The notes beneath the pieces are model-generated. The model saw nothing but the letters and a program-made list of their open reading frames with translations, was not told the origin of the DNA and made no database searches. Below, piece by piece: positions 34,368 through 42,445 of a DNA stretch of 64,000 nucleotides. This stretch comes from Streptomyces violascens (lineage in GTDB: Bacteria > Actinomycetota > Actinomycetes > Streptomycetales > Streptomycetaceae): positions 20,200-84,199 of the forward strand of contig NZ_BMUA01000031.1 of NCBI RefSeq assembly GCF_014649955.1, written 5' to 3'. The stretch's first letter is position 1. Each line of letters opens with the position of its first letter. The translations under genes were made by a program, and so were the position numbers.

Positions 34368-34625
34368 ATGCGAACGGTGAGCCGCACTCGACTGGTGACG
34401 GCCGGGCTCGGTCTCGGGGCGGTCGGCGGATTCGTCGGCAGTCTGCTCCGGGAACGGAGCGCGCTGTCGGCCGCGCAGAGTGCGGCAGGCGAGGGAAGTG
34501 AGGAACAGCCTCCATGGGGCGTCGGCTCGTACCGCTCACGCTGGACAACCTTCCGGACCTCCCCAAGCGCTGCCGAGGCTGCGTCTTCTGGGAACTCGAT
34601 CCGGTCAGCGGAGAAGCCGCGGTAA
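34368..34625 (+). CDS. small membrane-anchored hypothetical overlapping the acetyltransferase gene
   Basis: 85 residues from ATG 34368, preceded by a strong TAAGGAGG. The first 30 residues (MRTVSRTRLVTAGLGLGAVG, then GFVGSLLRERS) look like an N-terminal membrane anchor. The rest is low-complexity, and the last 37 codons overlap the following gene in another frame. Either a short real protein or a translated leader that feeds ribosomes to the acetyltransferase gene would explain the excellent ribosome site. No homology is recognised. Confidence 0.4.
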   Translation: MRTVSRTRLVTAGLGLGAVGGFVGSLLRERSALSAAQSAAGEGSEEQPPWGVGSYRSRWTTFRTSPSAAEAASSGNSIRSAEKPR

Positions 34626-35131
34626 AGGCGGGCAGACCCGAACTGGAGAAAGAGGCCTGGATCTCAGGAGTGCTCCTGGAATGGGGCTCCTGCGGCCGGG
34701 TCGTCTACGTCGACGACATCCCGGTCGGCTATGTGCTCTACGCGCCCCCGGCCTACGTGCCCCGATCCACCGCGTTTCCCACGAGCCCGGTGTCCGCCGA
34801 CGCCGTACAGCTGATAACGGGGTGGATCATGCCGGGCTATCAGGGGCAGGGGCTGGGGAGAGTGCTGGTGCAGACGGTCGCCAAGGATCTGCTGCGCCGC
34901 AATTTCAAGGCCATCGAGGCGTTCGGAGACGCGCGTTGGCGGGAGCCCGCTTGTGTGCTGCCGGCCGATCATCTGCTGGCGGTCGGCTTCAAGACCGTAC
35001 GGCACCACCCGAGATATCCGCGGATGCGACTCGAACTGCGAACGACGCTGTCCTGGAAGGAGGACGTCGAGCTGGCCCTGGACCGGCTGCTCGGCGCGGT
35101 CCAGAAGGAGCCGGCCCTCAGGCCGCTGTAG
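34514..35131 (+). CDS. GNAT-family N-acetyltransferase
   Basis: 205 residues from ATG 34514 (MGRRLVPLTLDNLPDLPKRC). The GNAT fold is visible: acidic substrate loop ELEKEAWISGVLLEWGSCGRVVYVDDIPVGYVLYAPP, strand 4 LITGWIMPGYQGQGLGRVLVQTVAKDLLRRN (the acetyl-CoA pyrophosphate loop QGQGLG), and a final HHPRYPRMRLELRTTLSW. An N-terminal CRGCVFWE pair of Cys is unusual and may bind metal. The protein is conserved at this spot between parB and trxA in streptomycetes; its substrate is unknown. It is convergent with trxA, sharing a terminator that overlaps a parS site. Confidence 0.88.
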   Translation: MGRRLVPLTLDNLPDLPKRCRGCVFWELDPVSGEAAVKAGRPELEKEAWISGVLLEWGSCGRVVYVDDIPVGYVLYAPPAYVPRSTAFPTSPVSADAVQLITGWIMPGYQGQGLGRVLVQTVAKDLLRRNFKAIEAFGDARWREPACVLPADHLLAVGFKTVRHHPRYPRMRLELRTTLSWKEDVELALDRLLGAVQKEPALRPL

Positions 35132-35147
35132 AAGGTGTTCCCATGCG

Positions 35148-35183
35148 AAACGGGCCCGCCCCCATGAGGGAGCGGGCCCGTTT
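35148..35183. terminator. bidirectional terminator overlapping parS
   Basis: Perfect 12-bp arms AAACGGGCCCGC (35148-35159) / GCGGGCCCGTTT (35172-35183) between the convergent acetyltransferase and trxA genes. The last five bases of the right arm are also the first bases of parS site 4. Confidence 0.88.
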
Positions 35184-35194
35184 CACGTGAAACA
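35179..35194. other. parS: parS site 4 (15 of 16 match)
   Basis: CGTTTCACGTGAAACA, overlapping the terminator arm. Confidence 0.95.
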
Positions 35195-35210
35195 GCGAGC
35201 GCGTCGAGAC

Positions 35211-35546
35211 TTACTTCTCGGCGATGAAGACGTCGAGGTCACGCAGCAGCGCGGCCTTCGGCTTGGCACCGACGATCGTCTTGGCGACCTCGCCGCCCTG
35301 GTAGACGTTGAGCGTCGGAATCGACATCACGCCGTACTTGGCGGCGGTCGTCGGGTTCTCGTCGATGTTGAGCTTGACGATCTCGATCTGGTCGCCGTGC
35401 TCGGCGGCAATGGCCTCCAGCGACGGGGCGATCTGGCGGCAGGGGCCGCACCACTCGGCCCAGAAGTCCACGAGGACGGGCTTGTCGCTCTTGAGGACGA
35501 CCTCGTCGAAGTCGGCGTCGGTCACGTGCTTCAGGGTGCCGGCCAC
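35211..35546 (-). CDS. trxA: thioredoxin
   Basis: 111 residues from GTG 35546, with GGAG seven bases upstream. Active site WAEWCGPCRQIAP; the cis-Pro loop is MSIPTLNVYQGGE. It is the reductant for ribonucleotide reductase and protein disulfides, recycled by TrxB encoded 49 bp upstream. The two are probably co-transcribed from the SigR-type promoter at 36627-36653. Confidence 0.97.
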   Translation of the reverse strand: MAGTLKHVTDADFDEVVLKSDKPVLVDFWAEWCGPCRQIAPSLEAIAAEHGDQIEIVKLNIDENPTTAAKYGVMSIPTLNVYQGGEVAKTIVGAKPKAALLRDLDVFIAEK

Positions 35547-35595
35547 GGCAGTCTCCTAAGGGGGTTGGGGGGAGGGGGGAGCTGGAACGGGCGGA

Positions 35596-36555
35596 TCAGA
35601 CGCCGGCTGCGGCCTTCTCGCTGTCGGCCAGGGCGGCGAGGAAGCGCTCGGCGTCGAGGGCGGCGGAGCAGCCGGTGCCGGCGGCCGTGATGGCCTGCCG
35701 GTAGGTGTGGTCGACGACGTCGCCGGCGCCGAAGACACCCGTCAGGTTGGTGCGGGTCGACGGGGCGTCGACCTTCAGGTAGCCCTCGTCGTCCAGGTCG
35801 AGCTGGCCCTTGAAGAGCTCGGTGCGCGGGTCGTGGCCCACGGCGATGAAGAGACCCGTCACCGGCAGCTCGGAGGTGGCGCCGGTCTTGGTGTTGCGCA
35901 GCGTCAGACCGGAGAGCTTCTGGTCGCCGTGGATCTCGGCGACCTCGCTGTCCCACGCGAACTTGATCTTCTCGTCGGCGAAGGCACGCTCCTGCATCGC
36001 CTTGGAGGCGCGCAGGCTGTCGCGGCGGTGGATGATCGTGACCGACTTGGCGAAGCGCGAGAGGAAGGTCGCCTCCTCCATCGCGGTGTCGCCGCCGCCG
36101 ACCACGGCGATGTCCTGGTCCTTGAAGAAGAAGCCGTCGCACGTGGCGCACCACGAGACACCGCGGCCGGACAGCTTGTCCTCGTTGGCCAGTCCCAGCT
36201 TGCGGTGCTGCGAGCCGGTGGTGACGATGACGGCCTTGGCGCGGTGGACCGTGCCGGCGGTGTCCGTGACGGTCTTGATCCCACCGGTCAGGTCGACGGC
36301 GACGACATCGTCCGGGACCAGCTCGGCGCCGAAGCGCTCGGCCTGGCCGCGCATGTTGTCCATGAGCTCCGGGCCCATGATGCCGTCTTGGAAGCCCGGG
36401 AAGTTCTCCACCTCGGTGGTGTTCATCAGGGCACCGCCGGCGGTGACGGCGCCCTCGAACACCAGCGGCTTCAGCGACGCACGTGCGGTGTACAGCGCGG
36501 CTGTGTATCCGGCCGGGCCCGAGCCAATGATGATCACGTTACGGACGTCGCTCAC
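35596..36555 (-). CDS. trxB: thioredoxin reductase
   Basis: 319 residues from GTG 36555. FAD-binding IIGSGPAGYTAALYTARA, redox pair WCATCDGFFFKDQ, NADPH-binding VVGGGDTAMEEATFLSRFA, and the C-terminal FAD motif GVFGAGDVVDHTYRQAITAAGTG. It is a low-molecular-weight, bacterial-type enzyme. A near-perfect SigR promoter lies about 70 bp upstream, fitting the disulfide-stress control described for trxBA in S. coelicolor. Confidence 0.97.
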   Translation of the reverse strand: MSDVRNVIIIGSGPAGYTAALYTARASLKPLVFEGAVTAGGALMNTTEVENFPGFQDGIMGPELMDNMRGQAERFGAELVPDDVVAVDLTGGIKTVTDTAGTVHRAKAVIVTTGSQHRKLGLANEDKLSGRGVSWCATCDGFFFKDQDIAVVGGGDTAMEEATFLSRFAKSVTIIHRRDSLRASKAMQERAFADEKIKFAWDSEVAEIHGDQKLSGLTLRNTKTGATSELPVTGLFIAVGHDPRTELFKGQLDLDDEGYLKVDAPSTRTNLTGVFGAGDVVDHTYRQAITAAGTGCSAALDAERFLAALADSEKAAAGV

Positions 36556-36626
36556 GGGTTTCTTCCTCGTCTCTGCGGACTGCCTACTGCCTGTCGGGGC
36601 CCCGGTCCAGGACTCTCACCCCACCC

Positions 36627-36653
36627 AACGGATCCTACGGGGGATGCATTCCC
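36627..36653 (-). promoter_or_regulatory. SigR-type promoter of trxB-trxA
   Basis: On the minus strand GGGAAT (36648-36653), an 18-bp spacer, then GTT (36627-36629). This matches the SigR consensus GGAAT-N18-GTT exactly and is correctly placed for trxB. Confidence 0.88.
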
Positions 36654-36694
36654 GAGCCGGACGGGCAGCGCGGAGACGCGGCCTTCGCGAGGTC

Positions 36695-37651
36695 TCAGCG
36701 GCGCGGGTAGGAATGCGTCAGCAACAGTTTCCCCTGGGCCGAGGGGCCGGCGCTCTCGCAGGCCGCGTCGACGATGTACGCCGCCACGTTGGCGGGATTC
36801 GCCTGATCGGGCAGCACGACGAGATACACCTTGGCTCCCTCATACGTGCCCTGCTCGGCTGCCAGGGGCGCCTGAGAGGTCTGCCCGGTCGCTGCCTGGA
36901 CACAGGCGGGGACGCTGACGGCGGAGCGCACGCTGTCCGAAGAGTTCTCGTCGCTGGGCGCGTTCTTCGTTGACGGTGCGATCTTCGCCGAGGGCGCGTT
37001 CTGGGCGGTCTGGCCGTGCTGAGCTGCAACGAGCGACTGGACCCGCCCTTCGAGCATGCCCGAGGAGTAGACGGTGCCGCCGGGCACGGGCGTGCCGGAC
37101 GTGGTGTGGTCGGCGCGGGAGGGCGACGTCGGCGACTGGCTGTTCTGCACGAAGAAGATCCCCGCGCCGATGGCCGCGGCCCCGAGCACCGCGCTCAGCA
37201 CGACCGCACGGCGTCGTCGTGCCTTGGCGGCGCGACCGGGGCCGGTGGCCGCGCGGCCGTGCCCGGCGGGCCGGCCGGCCGATGCGAGGCCGGCGCCGGC
37301 GGAGACCGGGGTGGCCTGGCGTGCCGGTTCGGTCGCGGCAGTCGCTGTTTCACGTGAAACATGCGTGGTTTCACGGGCGGGTTCGTCGGGGGCCGTGGCG
37401 TTCAGCAGTGCTTCCGCGGCGAGCGCCGCGTCGATGCGTCCGGCTACGTCGGCGGGCATGCGCTGCGGCCCGGGCAGCGTGCCGAGCAGGTCACGGATCT
37501 CTTCGAGGGAGGCCCGTACATCGGCGCAGAGAGCGCAGTCCTCCAAGTGCCGACGGACGTCCGCGGTACGCGACGGAGACAGAAGGCCCTCGGTGAGTTC
37601 GGAGATCTCCGAGACGTCCGGGTGTTGTGTCGTTCCGGTCGTGGATGTCAC
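36695..37651 (-). CDS. membrane zinc-finger anti-sigma factor-like protein
   Basis: 318 residues from GTG 37651, overlapping the sigma-factor stop (GTGA). Residues about 35-45 hold the ZAS motif HLEDCALC (H-x3-C-x2-C), followed by an anti-sigma-type helix (ASLEEIRDLLGTLPGPQ). One transmembrane helix (AVVLSAVLGAAAIGAGIFFV) separates it from an exported domain of about 140 residues, with a Ser/Ala/Asn-rich linker and two Cys (PACVQAATG, DAACESAG). Coupling to the ECF sigma gene makes it the probable cognate anti-sigma. A perfect parS (37346) lies in the cytoplasmic linker, translated in frame as VSRET. Confidence 0.85.
   Translation of the reverse strand: MTSTTGTTQHPDVSEISELTEGLLSPSRTADVRRHLEDCALCADVRASLEEIRDLLGTLPGPQRMPADVAGRIDAALAAEALLNATAPDEPARETTHVSRETATAATEPARQATPVSAGAGLASAGRPAGHGRAATGPGRAAKARRRRAVVLSAVLGAAAIGAGIFFVQNSQSPTSPSRADHTTSGTPVPGGTVYSSGMLEGRVQSLVAAQHGQTAQNAPSAKIAPSTKNAPSDENSSDSVRSAVSVPACVQAATGQTSQAPLAAEQGTYEGAKVYLVVLPDQANPANVAAYIVDAACESAGPSAQGKLLLTHSYPRR
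37346..37361. other. parS: parS site 5 (perfect), inside the anti-sigma gene
   Basis: TGTTTCACGTGAAACA; the palindrome encodes VSRET on the gene strand. Confidence 0.97.
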
Positions 37652-38352
37652 GTGCGCCCACCTCCGCCCTTCACGGCAGCCGAACCGCTCGGTCCTGCAT
37701 CGTTTGTGCCCGACGCCGGTGGGACGGATGTCCCCGGCGTCCGGTTCCTTCCCCCACCGGACTCACCGCTACCCCCCGCGTCAGCACGCAGATGAGTGAG
37801 CAGCGGCAACAGCCGTGCCCGCCCCCGAGCACACCGGCTTTTCACCGTCCCGGTGGGGACATCGAGCATGCGGGCCGCCTCCGCCACGGGGTACCCCTGC
37901 ATGTCGACGAGTACGAGTGCGGCGCGCTGGTCCGGCGGGAGGGTGCCCAGGGCTTCCATGAGCTGCCGGTGCAGATCCTGCCGTTCGGCGGGAGCCTCGG
38001 CCGACTCGTGCGGCTCGAGGAGCTGGTCCAGACGTTCGGTGTCGTCGACCGGGGACGTCTTGCGGGAGGCCGCCTTGCGGGCCCGGTCGAGGCAGGCGTT
38101 CACCGTGATGCGGTGCAGCCACGTGGTGACGGCCGACTGACCGCGGAAGGTGTGGGCAGCCCGGTAGGCGGAGACGAGGGCGTCCTGGACGGCGTCAGCG
38201 GCTTCCTCACGGTCTCCCAGCGTGCGCAGCGCCACCGCCCACAGCCGGTCGCGGTGCCGCCGCACGATCTCACCGAAGGCGTCGGGGTCGCCGGCGACAT
38301 GGCGAGCCAGGAGGTCCTGGTCGCTCATGTCGCCCAGTGTGGCCTCGTCCAA
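37648..38352 (-). CDS. sigM: ECF RNA polymerase sigma factor SigM-type
   Basis: 234 residues from TTG 38352, which has GGGAGG nine bases upstream; ATG 38328 (MSDQDLLARHVAG) is the alternative with a poorer site. Sigma-2 region: DAFGEIVRRHRDRLWAVALR and EEAADAVQDALVSAYRAAHTF. Sigma-4 region: LGTLPPDQRAALVLVDMQGYPVAEAARMLDVPTGTVKSRCARGRARL. A disordered Gly/Pro-rich tail of about 45 residues is added. It starts 26 bp after the pseudokinase gene and overlaps the anti-sigma gene. The SigM name follows the annotation of this locus in S. coelicolor. Confidence 0.88.
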   Translation of the reverse strand: MDEATLGDMSDQDLLARHVAGDPDAFGEIVRRHRDRLWAVALRTLGDREEAADAVQDALVSAYRAAHTFRGQSAVTTWLHRITVNACLDRARKAASRKTSPVDDTERLDQLLEPHESAEAPAERQDLHRQLMEALGTLPPDQRAALVLVDMQGYPVAEAARMLDVPTGTVKSRCARGRARLLPLLTHLRADAGGSGESGGGRNRTPGTSVPPASGTNDAGPSGSAAVKGGGGRT

Positions 38353-38378
38353 CGGTGAGCCTCCCCCCTGCCGTTCGG

Positions 38379-40103
38379 TCAGCCGGCGAACTTCACGTCA
38401 GTGATGGCCTGCTTGTAGCCCTCGCCGCTGTAATTGTCCTGGGACGAGTAGGGCATGGCCGTCATCCAGAGCAGTACGTACCGCGACTTGACCGGGGTGC
38501 TCGCCTTGAGGTCTGCCTTGGTTTCACTGGTCTTGACCGTGGCGATCTGTTTCATCGACTTGACCGGTGTCGACGGGGAAAGCGAGTCCGTCGCGTACAG
38601 CGTGATGGTGGTGTGATCGCCGCCGTAGCGCAACAGTATCGACGCCGTCGAAATATCCTTGGCCGAGCCGAGGTCGTAGACGATGCCGACGCCGGCCTTC
38701 ACCGACGGCACCAGGTCGGGGCCGTCGTTGAATTTCTTGGTGCGCCAGTAGCTTGTCGTACTGCTGTCGTACGTGTTCTTCACGTCGGCCGCGTTCTGCG
38801 GCGACCCGTCAGGTGCGTACTCCTCGGCGTCCTGGATCTTGATCGGGAGGGGAGCCTTCGGCTTGTCTCCGTCGCCGTGGTCCGTGGTCTGGGTGTTGCC
38901 CGTCTCGTTGGAGCCGCTCTTGTCGCGGTGCAGCAGCGCGTCGGCCAGCTGCCAGCTGCCGAGGCCCAGCGCGGCGATCAGGAGCGCCGAGACGGCCCAC
39001 TTGAGAGCTTTGCCGGTGCGTCCCTGGAGCGCCGGGGGCGGGGGCGTCACGGTCTGGGTGACGGAGGGGCCTGGGCCGGCGGCCGGGCGGCCGTACGTCC
39101 CCTGTTGGTAGGTGGTGCGCTGGTACTCGGGTGGCGCGGTGAACGCGGGCTCCGGCGGGCGGATGCGCGGCATCTCCCCGACGGCCTTGACCAGCTCGTC
39201 CGGGGTGGTGCAGGGCGGCTCCTGGCGGGACGCGGTGGCTCCGTCGTTGACCAGGGCCCGCATCGCGAGCTCCGAGAGGCCCCGGTGCACGCCCGCCCGT
39301 ACCTGGTCGGGGGCGATCAGGCCGACACCCTTGGGCAGCCCGTGCAGACCGTAGGCATCGCTCTCGTAGGGCCACCGCTGGGTGAGGACGGCGTACAGGA
39401 GGGCGCCGATGGCCTCGGTGTCGCTTCGTTGCGGGGTGTCGGAGCTGATGCCGCGCAGCGCGGCGGCGACGGCGAGGCCGCGGATGCGGTACTGCCCCGT
39501 CGAGGTCCGCAGGACCGCGCTCGGGGTGAGCCTGAGGTGGGCGAGGCCCTCGCGGTGGGCGGCCGCCATGGCCTGGGAGACCTGCGTGACCATCTGGTAG
39601 GCGTCGTGCGCCTCCAGCGGGCCGAGCGCGAGCAGGGCGGTCAGCTCGGTGGCGTCGGGCAGCCACTCGTGCACCACGTAGACGAGGTCGTTCTCCTCCA
39701 CGGCGTCCAGGACCTGCACGAAGCGGGGGTCGCCGAGCAGCGCGGAAGAGCGGGCGGCGGCCAGCACGGAGCGCGCTCGCGGGTGGTCGGCGGGCAGCAG
39801 GTGGACGCCGACAGCCCGGCGGAGTTTCTCGTCGACGGCACGCCAGCTGCTGAAACCGTCCAGACGGGTGACGCACTCCTCGAGACGGTAGCGTCTGGCC
39901 AGCTTGTGGCCGCTGTGCAGTTCGGGCGTCGCGATCGTCGGCTCGGTGGCCTTGCGCTCGCCGCCGGTGCCGTTAGGGCTCTGCTCTGCCGTGTCGATGG
40001 ACTCCGTCACCCCGTCGGTCGTCGCCTTGTCCGCCTTGGCGGTCAGCGGGTTGTCGCCGCTGTTGTCGGCCACGTCGACGGCAGCCGTGCTACGTTCCGC
40101 CAC
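38379..40103 (-). CDS. membrane pseudokinase with extracellular C-terminal domain, next to murJ
   Basis: 574 residues from GTG 40103, with CAGGAG five bases upstream (preferred over ATG 40148). A protein-kinase fold is visible at about residues 65-290 (LARRYRLEECVTRLDGFSSWRAVD ... VYVVHEWLPDATELTALL). The catalytic HRD is replaced by HLRLTPSAVLR, the DFG by IRGLAVA, and the glycine loop is lost: a degenerate, inactive kinase. After a Pro/Thr linker comes a transmembrane helix (WAVSALLIAALGLGSWQLADALL) and an extracellular domain of about 150 residues resembling a discoidin-like fold (VYDLGSAKDISTASILLRYGG). In mycobacteria a pseudokinase fused to MurJ/MviN binds the FHA protein FhaA. Here it is a separate gene 128 bp after murJ. 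Confidence 0.88.
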   Translation of the reverse strand: MAERSTAAVDVADNSGDNPLTAKADKATTDGVTESIDTAEQSPNGTGGERKATEPTIATPELHSGHKLARRYRLEECVTRLDGFSSWRAVDEKLRRAVGVHLLPADHPRARSVLAAARSSALLGDPRFVQVLDAVEENDLVYVVHEWLPDATELTALLALGPLEAHDAYQMVTQVSQAMAAAHREGLAHLRLTPSAVLRTSTGQYRIRGLAVAAALRGISSDTPQRSDTEAIGALLYAVLTQRWPYESDAYGLHGLPKGVGLIAPDQVRAGVHRGLSELAMRALVNDGATASRQEPPCTTPDELVKAVGEMPRIRPPEPAFTAPPEYQRTTYQQGTYGRPAAGPGPSVTQTVTPPPPALQGRTGKALKWAVSALLIAALGLGSWQLADALLHRDKSGSNETGNTQTTDHGDGDKPKAPLPIKIQDAEEYAPDGSPQNAADVKNTYDSSTTSYWRTKKFNDGPDLVPSVKAGVGIVYDLGSAKDISTASILLRYGGDHTTITLYATDSLSPSTPVKSMKQIATVKTSETKADLKASTPVKSRYVLLWMTAMPYSSQDNYSGEGYKQAITDVKFAG

Positions 40104-40231
40104 CGTCGCTCCTGCCTCCCCATCCGTTGCGTGCTGTAGGCCAGCCATGCAAAGTCATGCCAATTGTGCCCACAGTCCGGCACTATGCACGACACGCGGT
40201 GACCGACGATGGTTGTGCGCGGGCTCCGGCC

Positions 40232-42400
40232 TCAGCGGCCGAGCCGCCCGCGCACCATACCGACCATGGCGTTGAGCTCTTCGATGCGCATCCGCTTGGC
40301 CGCGAGGAAGAAGACGCCCAGCAGCACGGCACCGCCGACGACCAGCGCCACGACCGATCCTCCCGCGCCCTCGCCCAGGAACCTGAGGAGGCCGAAGCCG
40401 ACCGCGCCACCGACCAGCGCGGCCGGCACCGCGGCGAGGCAGAGGCGGGCGTACGTACGCAGGACGTGCGCACCGTCCAGATCGCCGCCCAGCCGGTTGC
40501 GCAGCCGCCGCCAGGCCACCCCGACGCCCACGGCGTAGGCAAGCCCGTATGCGGCGGCCATGCCCACGACCGCCCATCGGGCGGGAAGCACTACGTAGCA
40601 GGCGGCCGAGGCGGCCGCGTTGACGGCGGCCACGATGACCGTGTTGTAGAAGGGCGTGCGGGTGTCCTCGTACGCGTAGAAGCCGCGCAGGACGACGTAC
40701 TGCACCGAGTACGGGATCAGGCCGAGCGCGAACGCCATCAGGATGAAGCCCATGGACTGGGCGGCCTCGACACCGCTGGACGCGTACAGCAGGGTGCACA
40801 TGGGGACGCCGAGCGCGAGGAAGGCGAAGGCGACCGGCACGATCGCGACCGCCGAGTTCCGCAGGCCCTGCGAGATGTCGTCGCGGACCGCGCCCGGGTC
40901 GTTGTCGTGCGCGGCACGCGAGATGCGCGGCAGCAGTGCGGCCATGACCGAGACGGTGATGATGGCCTGCGGCATGCCCCAGATCAGCTGGGCGTTGGAG
41001 TAGGCAAGGAAGCCGGCGCCGGAGCGCCCCGACTCCTTGCCCGCGGCCGTGGCGAACCGGGTGACCACGATGACGCCGGCCTGGTTGGCGAGCACGAACA
41101 TCACCGTCCACTTGGCGAGCTTGACCGTCTTGCCGAGCCCGTGGCCCTTCCAGTCGAAGCGCGGCCGGAAGCGGAAGCCGGTCTCGCGGAGGTAGGGAAG
41201 CATCGCCAGGGCCTGCACGACCAGGCCGAGCAGGGTGCCGATGCCGAGCAGCCGGACACCGTCCTGCGGGATGGTCTGGACGCCCATGTGGGACTCGGCG
41301 GAAGTGCCGTACACCCAGATGAACAGGCCGAACGTGCAGATCATCACGATGTTGTTGAGGACCGGGGTCCACATCATCGCGCCGAATTTGCCGCGGGCGT
41401 TGAGGATCTGGCCCATCACCACGTGCACGCCCATGAAGAAGATCGTGGGCAGGCAGTAGCGGGCGAACGTGACGGCGACGCTGTTGGCGGCCGCGTCGTT
41501 GCCGATGGTCGGCGACATCAGCTGGATCAGCAGCGGCGCCCCGACGACGGCGAGCGCGACGATGGTGCCGAGCGCCACCATGACGAGGGTGAGGAGACGG
41601 TTGGCGTAGGCCTCGCCGCCGTCCTCGTCGTCCTTCATGGAGCGCACCAGCTGGGGCACGAACACCGAGTTCAGACCGCCGCCGACGGTGAGGATGTAGA
41701 TCATCGTCGGCAGGGTGAGCGCGATGGTGAACGTGTCACCGAGCAGGGCCGCACCCAGCGCCGCGGTGATCACCAGGCTGCGTACGAAGCCCGTGAGGCG
41801 GGACACCAGGGTGCCCGCGGCCATCACGGCGCTGGACTTCATCAGGCTGGAGGCGCGTCCGGCCGGCTTCGGGGGCGGCTCGGGGGCCTGTTCCGGCGCC
41901 GAGGGAGCCGGGGGCTGGCCCGCCTGCTGCTGGTCCCGGTAGAGGTGGGCGAACGCGTCCTGCTCGGGCAGTTCCTCACCCGCCTGGGTGACCAGGTCGT
42001 CGACGCCCACGAACTGCGTGGTCCTCGCGTCGTCGCCGTAGGGCAGATGGCGCGAGGGACCCTCGGGCTCGGGCGGCGGGGTCTGCGCCCAGATCCGCGG
42101 GTCGGGCGCGTACTGCTGGGCGGCCGGCTGCTGGTAGAGCGACGGCTGCTCGGCGTAGGTGCCCGGGGGCGGCGGTGGGTGCGCGGCGCGGTCGTAGAGC
42201 GCCTCGGCCACCGGGTCCTGGGCGGAGAGGTCCTGCGACCGGTAGGGGTCATAGGCGTAGGCGTCCTGGACATACGGGTCGGGCGCGGACTGCGGCGGCG
42301 GGACCTGGCCCGGCTGGGCGGGTGCCGGGGGCATGCCCCCGGAGGGCGCGGCACCGCTGCCAGCGCCCTGCCCACGGTCACCGTCGTACGGCGCGTTCAT
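40232..42400 (-). CDS. murJ: lipid II flippase MurJ
   Basis: 722 residues from ATG 42400. The first 185 residues are a cytoplasmic Pro/Gln/Tyr-rich extension (PPPPPGTYAEQPSLYQQP). About 14 transmembrane helices with the MviN/MurJ signature follow (AAGTLVSRLTGFVRSLVITAALG, IYILTVGGGLNSVFVPQL, GVIVVTRFATAAGKESG). The protein ends with a short basic tail. It translocates lipid II for peptidoglycan synthesis. It is flanked by the DUF6049 gene upstream and the pseudokinase downstream in one operon, as in other actinobacteria. Confidence 0.96.
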   Translation of the reverse strand: MNAPYDGDRGQGAGSGAAPSGGMPPAPAQPGQVPPPQSAPDPYVQDAYAYDPYRSQDLSAQDPVAEALYDRAAHPPPPPGTYAEQPSLYQQPAAQQYAPDPRIWAQTPPPEPEGPSRHLPYGDDARTTQFVGVDDLVTQAGEELPEQDAFAHLYRDQQQAGQPPAPSAPEQAPEPPPKPAGRASSLMKSSAVMAAGTLVSRLTGFVRSLVITAALGAALLGDTFTIALTLPTMIYILTVGGGLNSVFVPQLVRSMKDDEDGGEAYANRLLTLVMVALGTIVALAVVGAPLLIQLMSPTIGNDAAANSVAVTFARYCLPTIFFMGVHVVMGQILNARGKFGAMMWTPVLNNIVMICTFGLFIWVYGTSAESHMGVQTIPQDGVRLLGIGTLLGLVVQALAMLPYLRETGFRFRPRFDWKGHGLGKTVKLAKWTVMFVLANQAGVIVVTRFATAAGKESGRSGAGFLAYSNAQLIWGMPQAIITVSVMAALLPRISRAAHDNDPGAVRDDISQGLRNSAVAIVPVAFAFLALGVPMCTLLYASSGVEAAQSMGFILMAFALGLIPYSVQYVVLRGFYAYEDTRTPFYNTVIVAAVNAAASAACYVVLPARWAVVGMAAAYGLAYAVGVGVAWRRLRNRLGGDLDGAHVLRTYARLCLAAVPAALVGGAVGFGLLRFLGEGAGGSVVALVVGGAVLLGVFFLAAKRMRIEELNAMVGMVRGRLGR

Positions 42401-42445
42401 GGTTACCCCACCTCATCGTCCCCGGCCGACCGGCCACGACATAGC

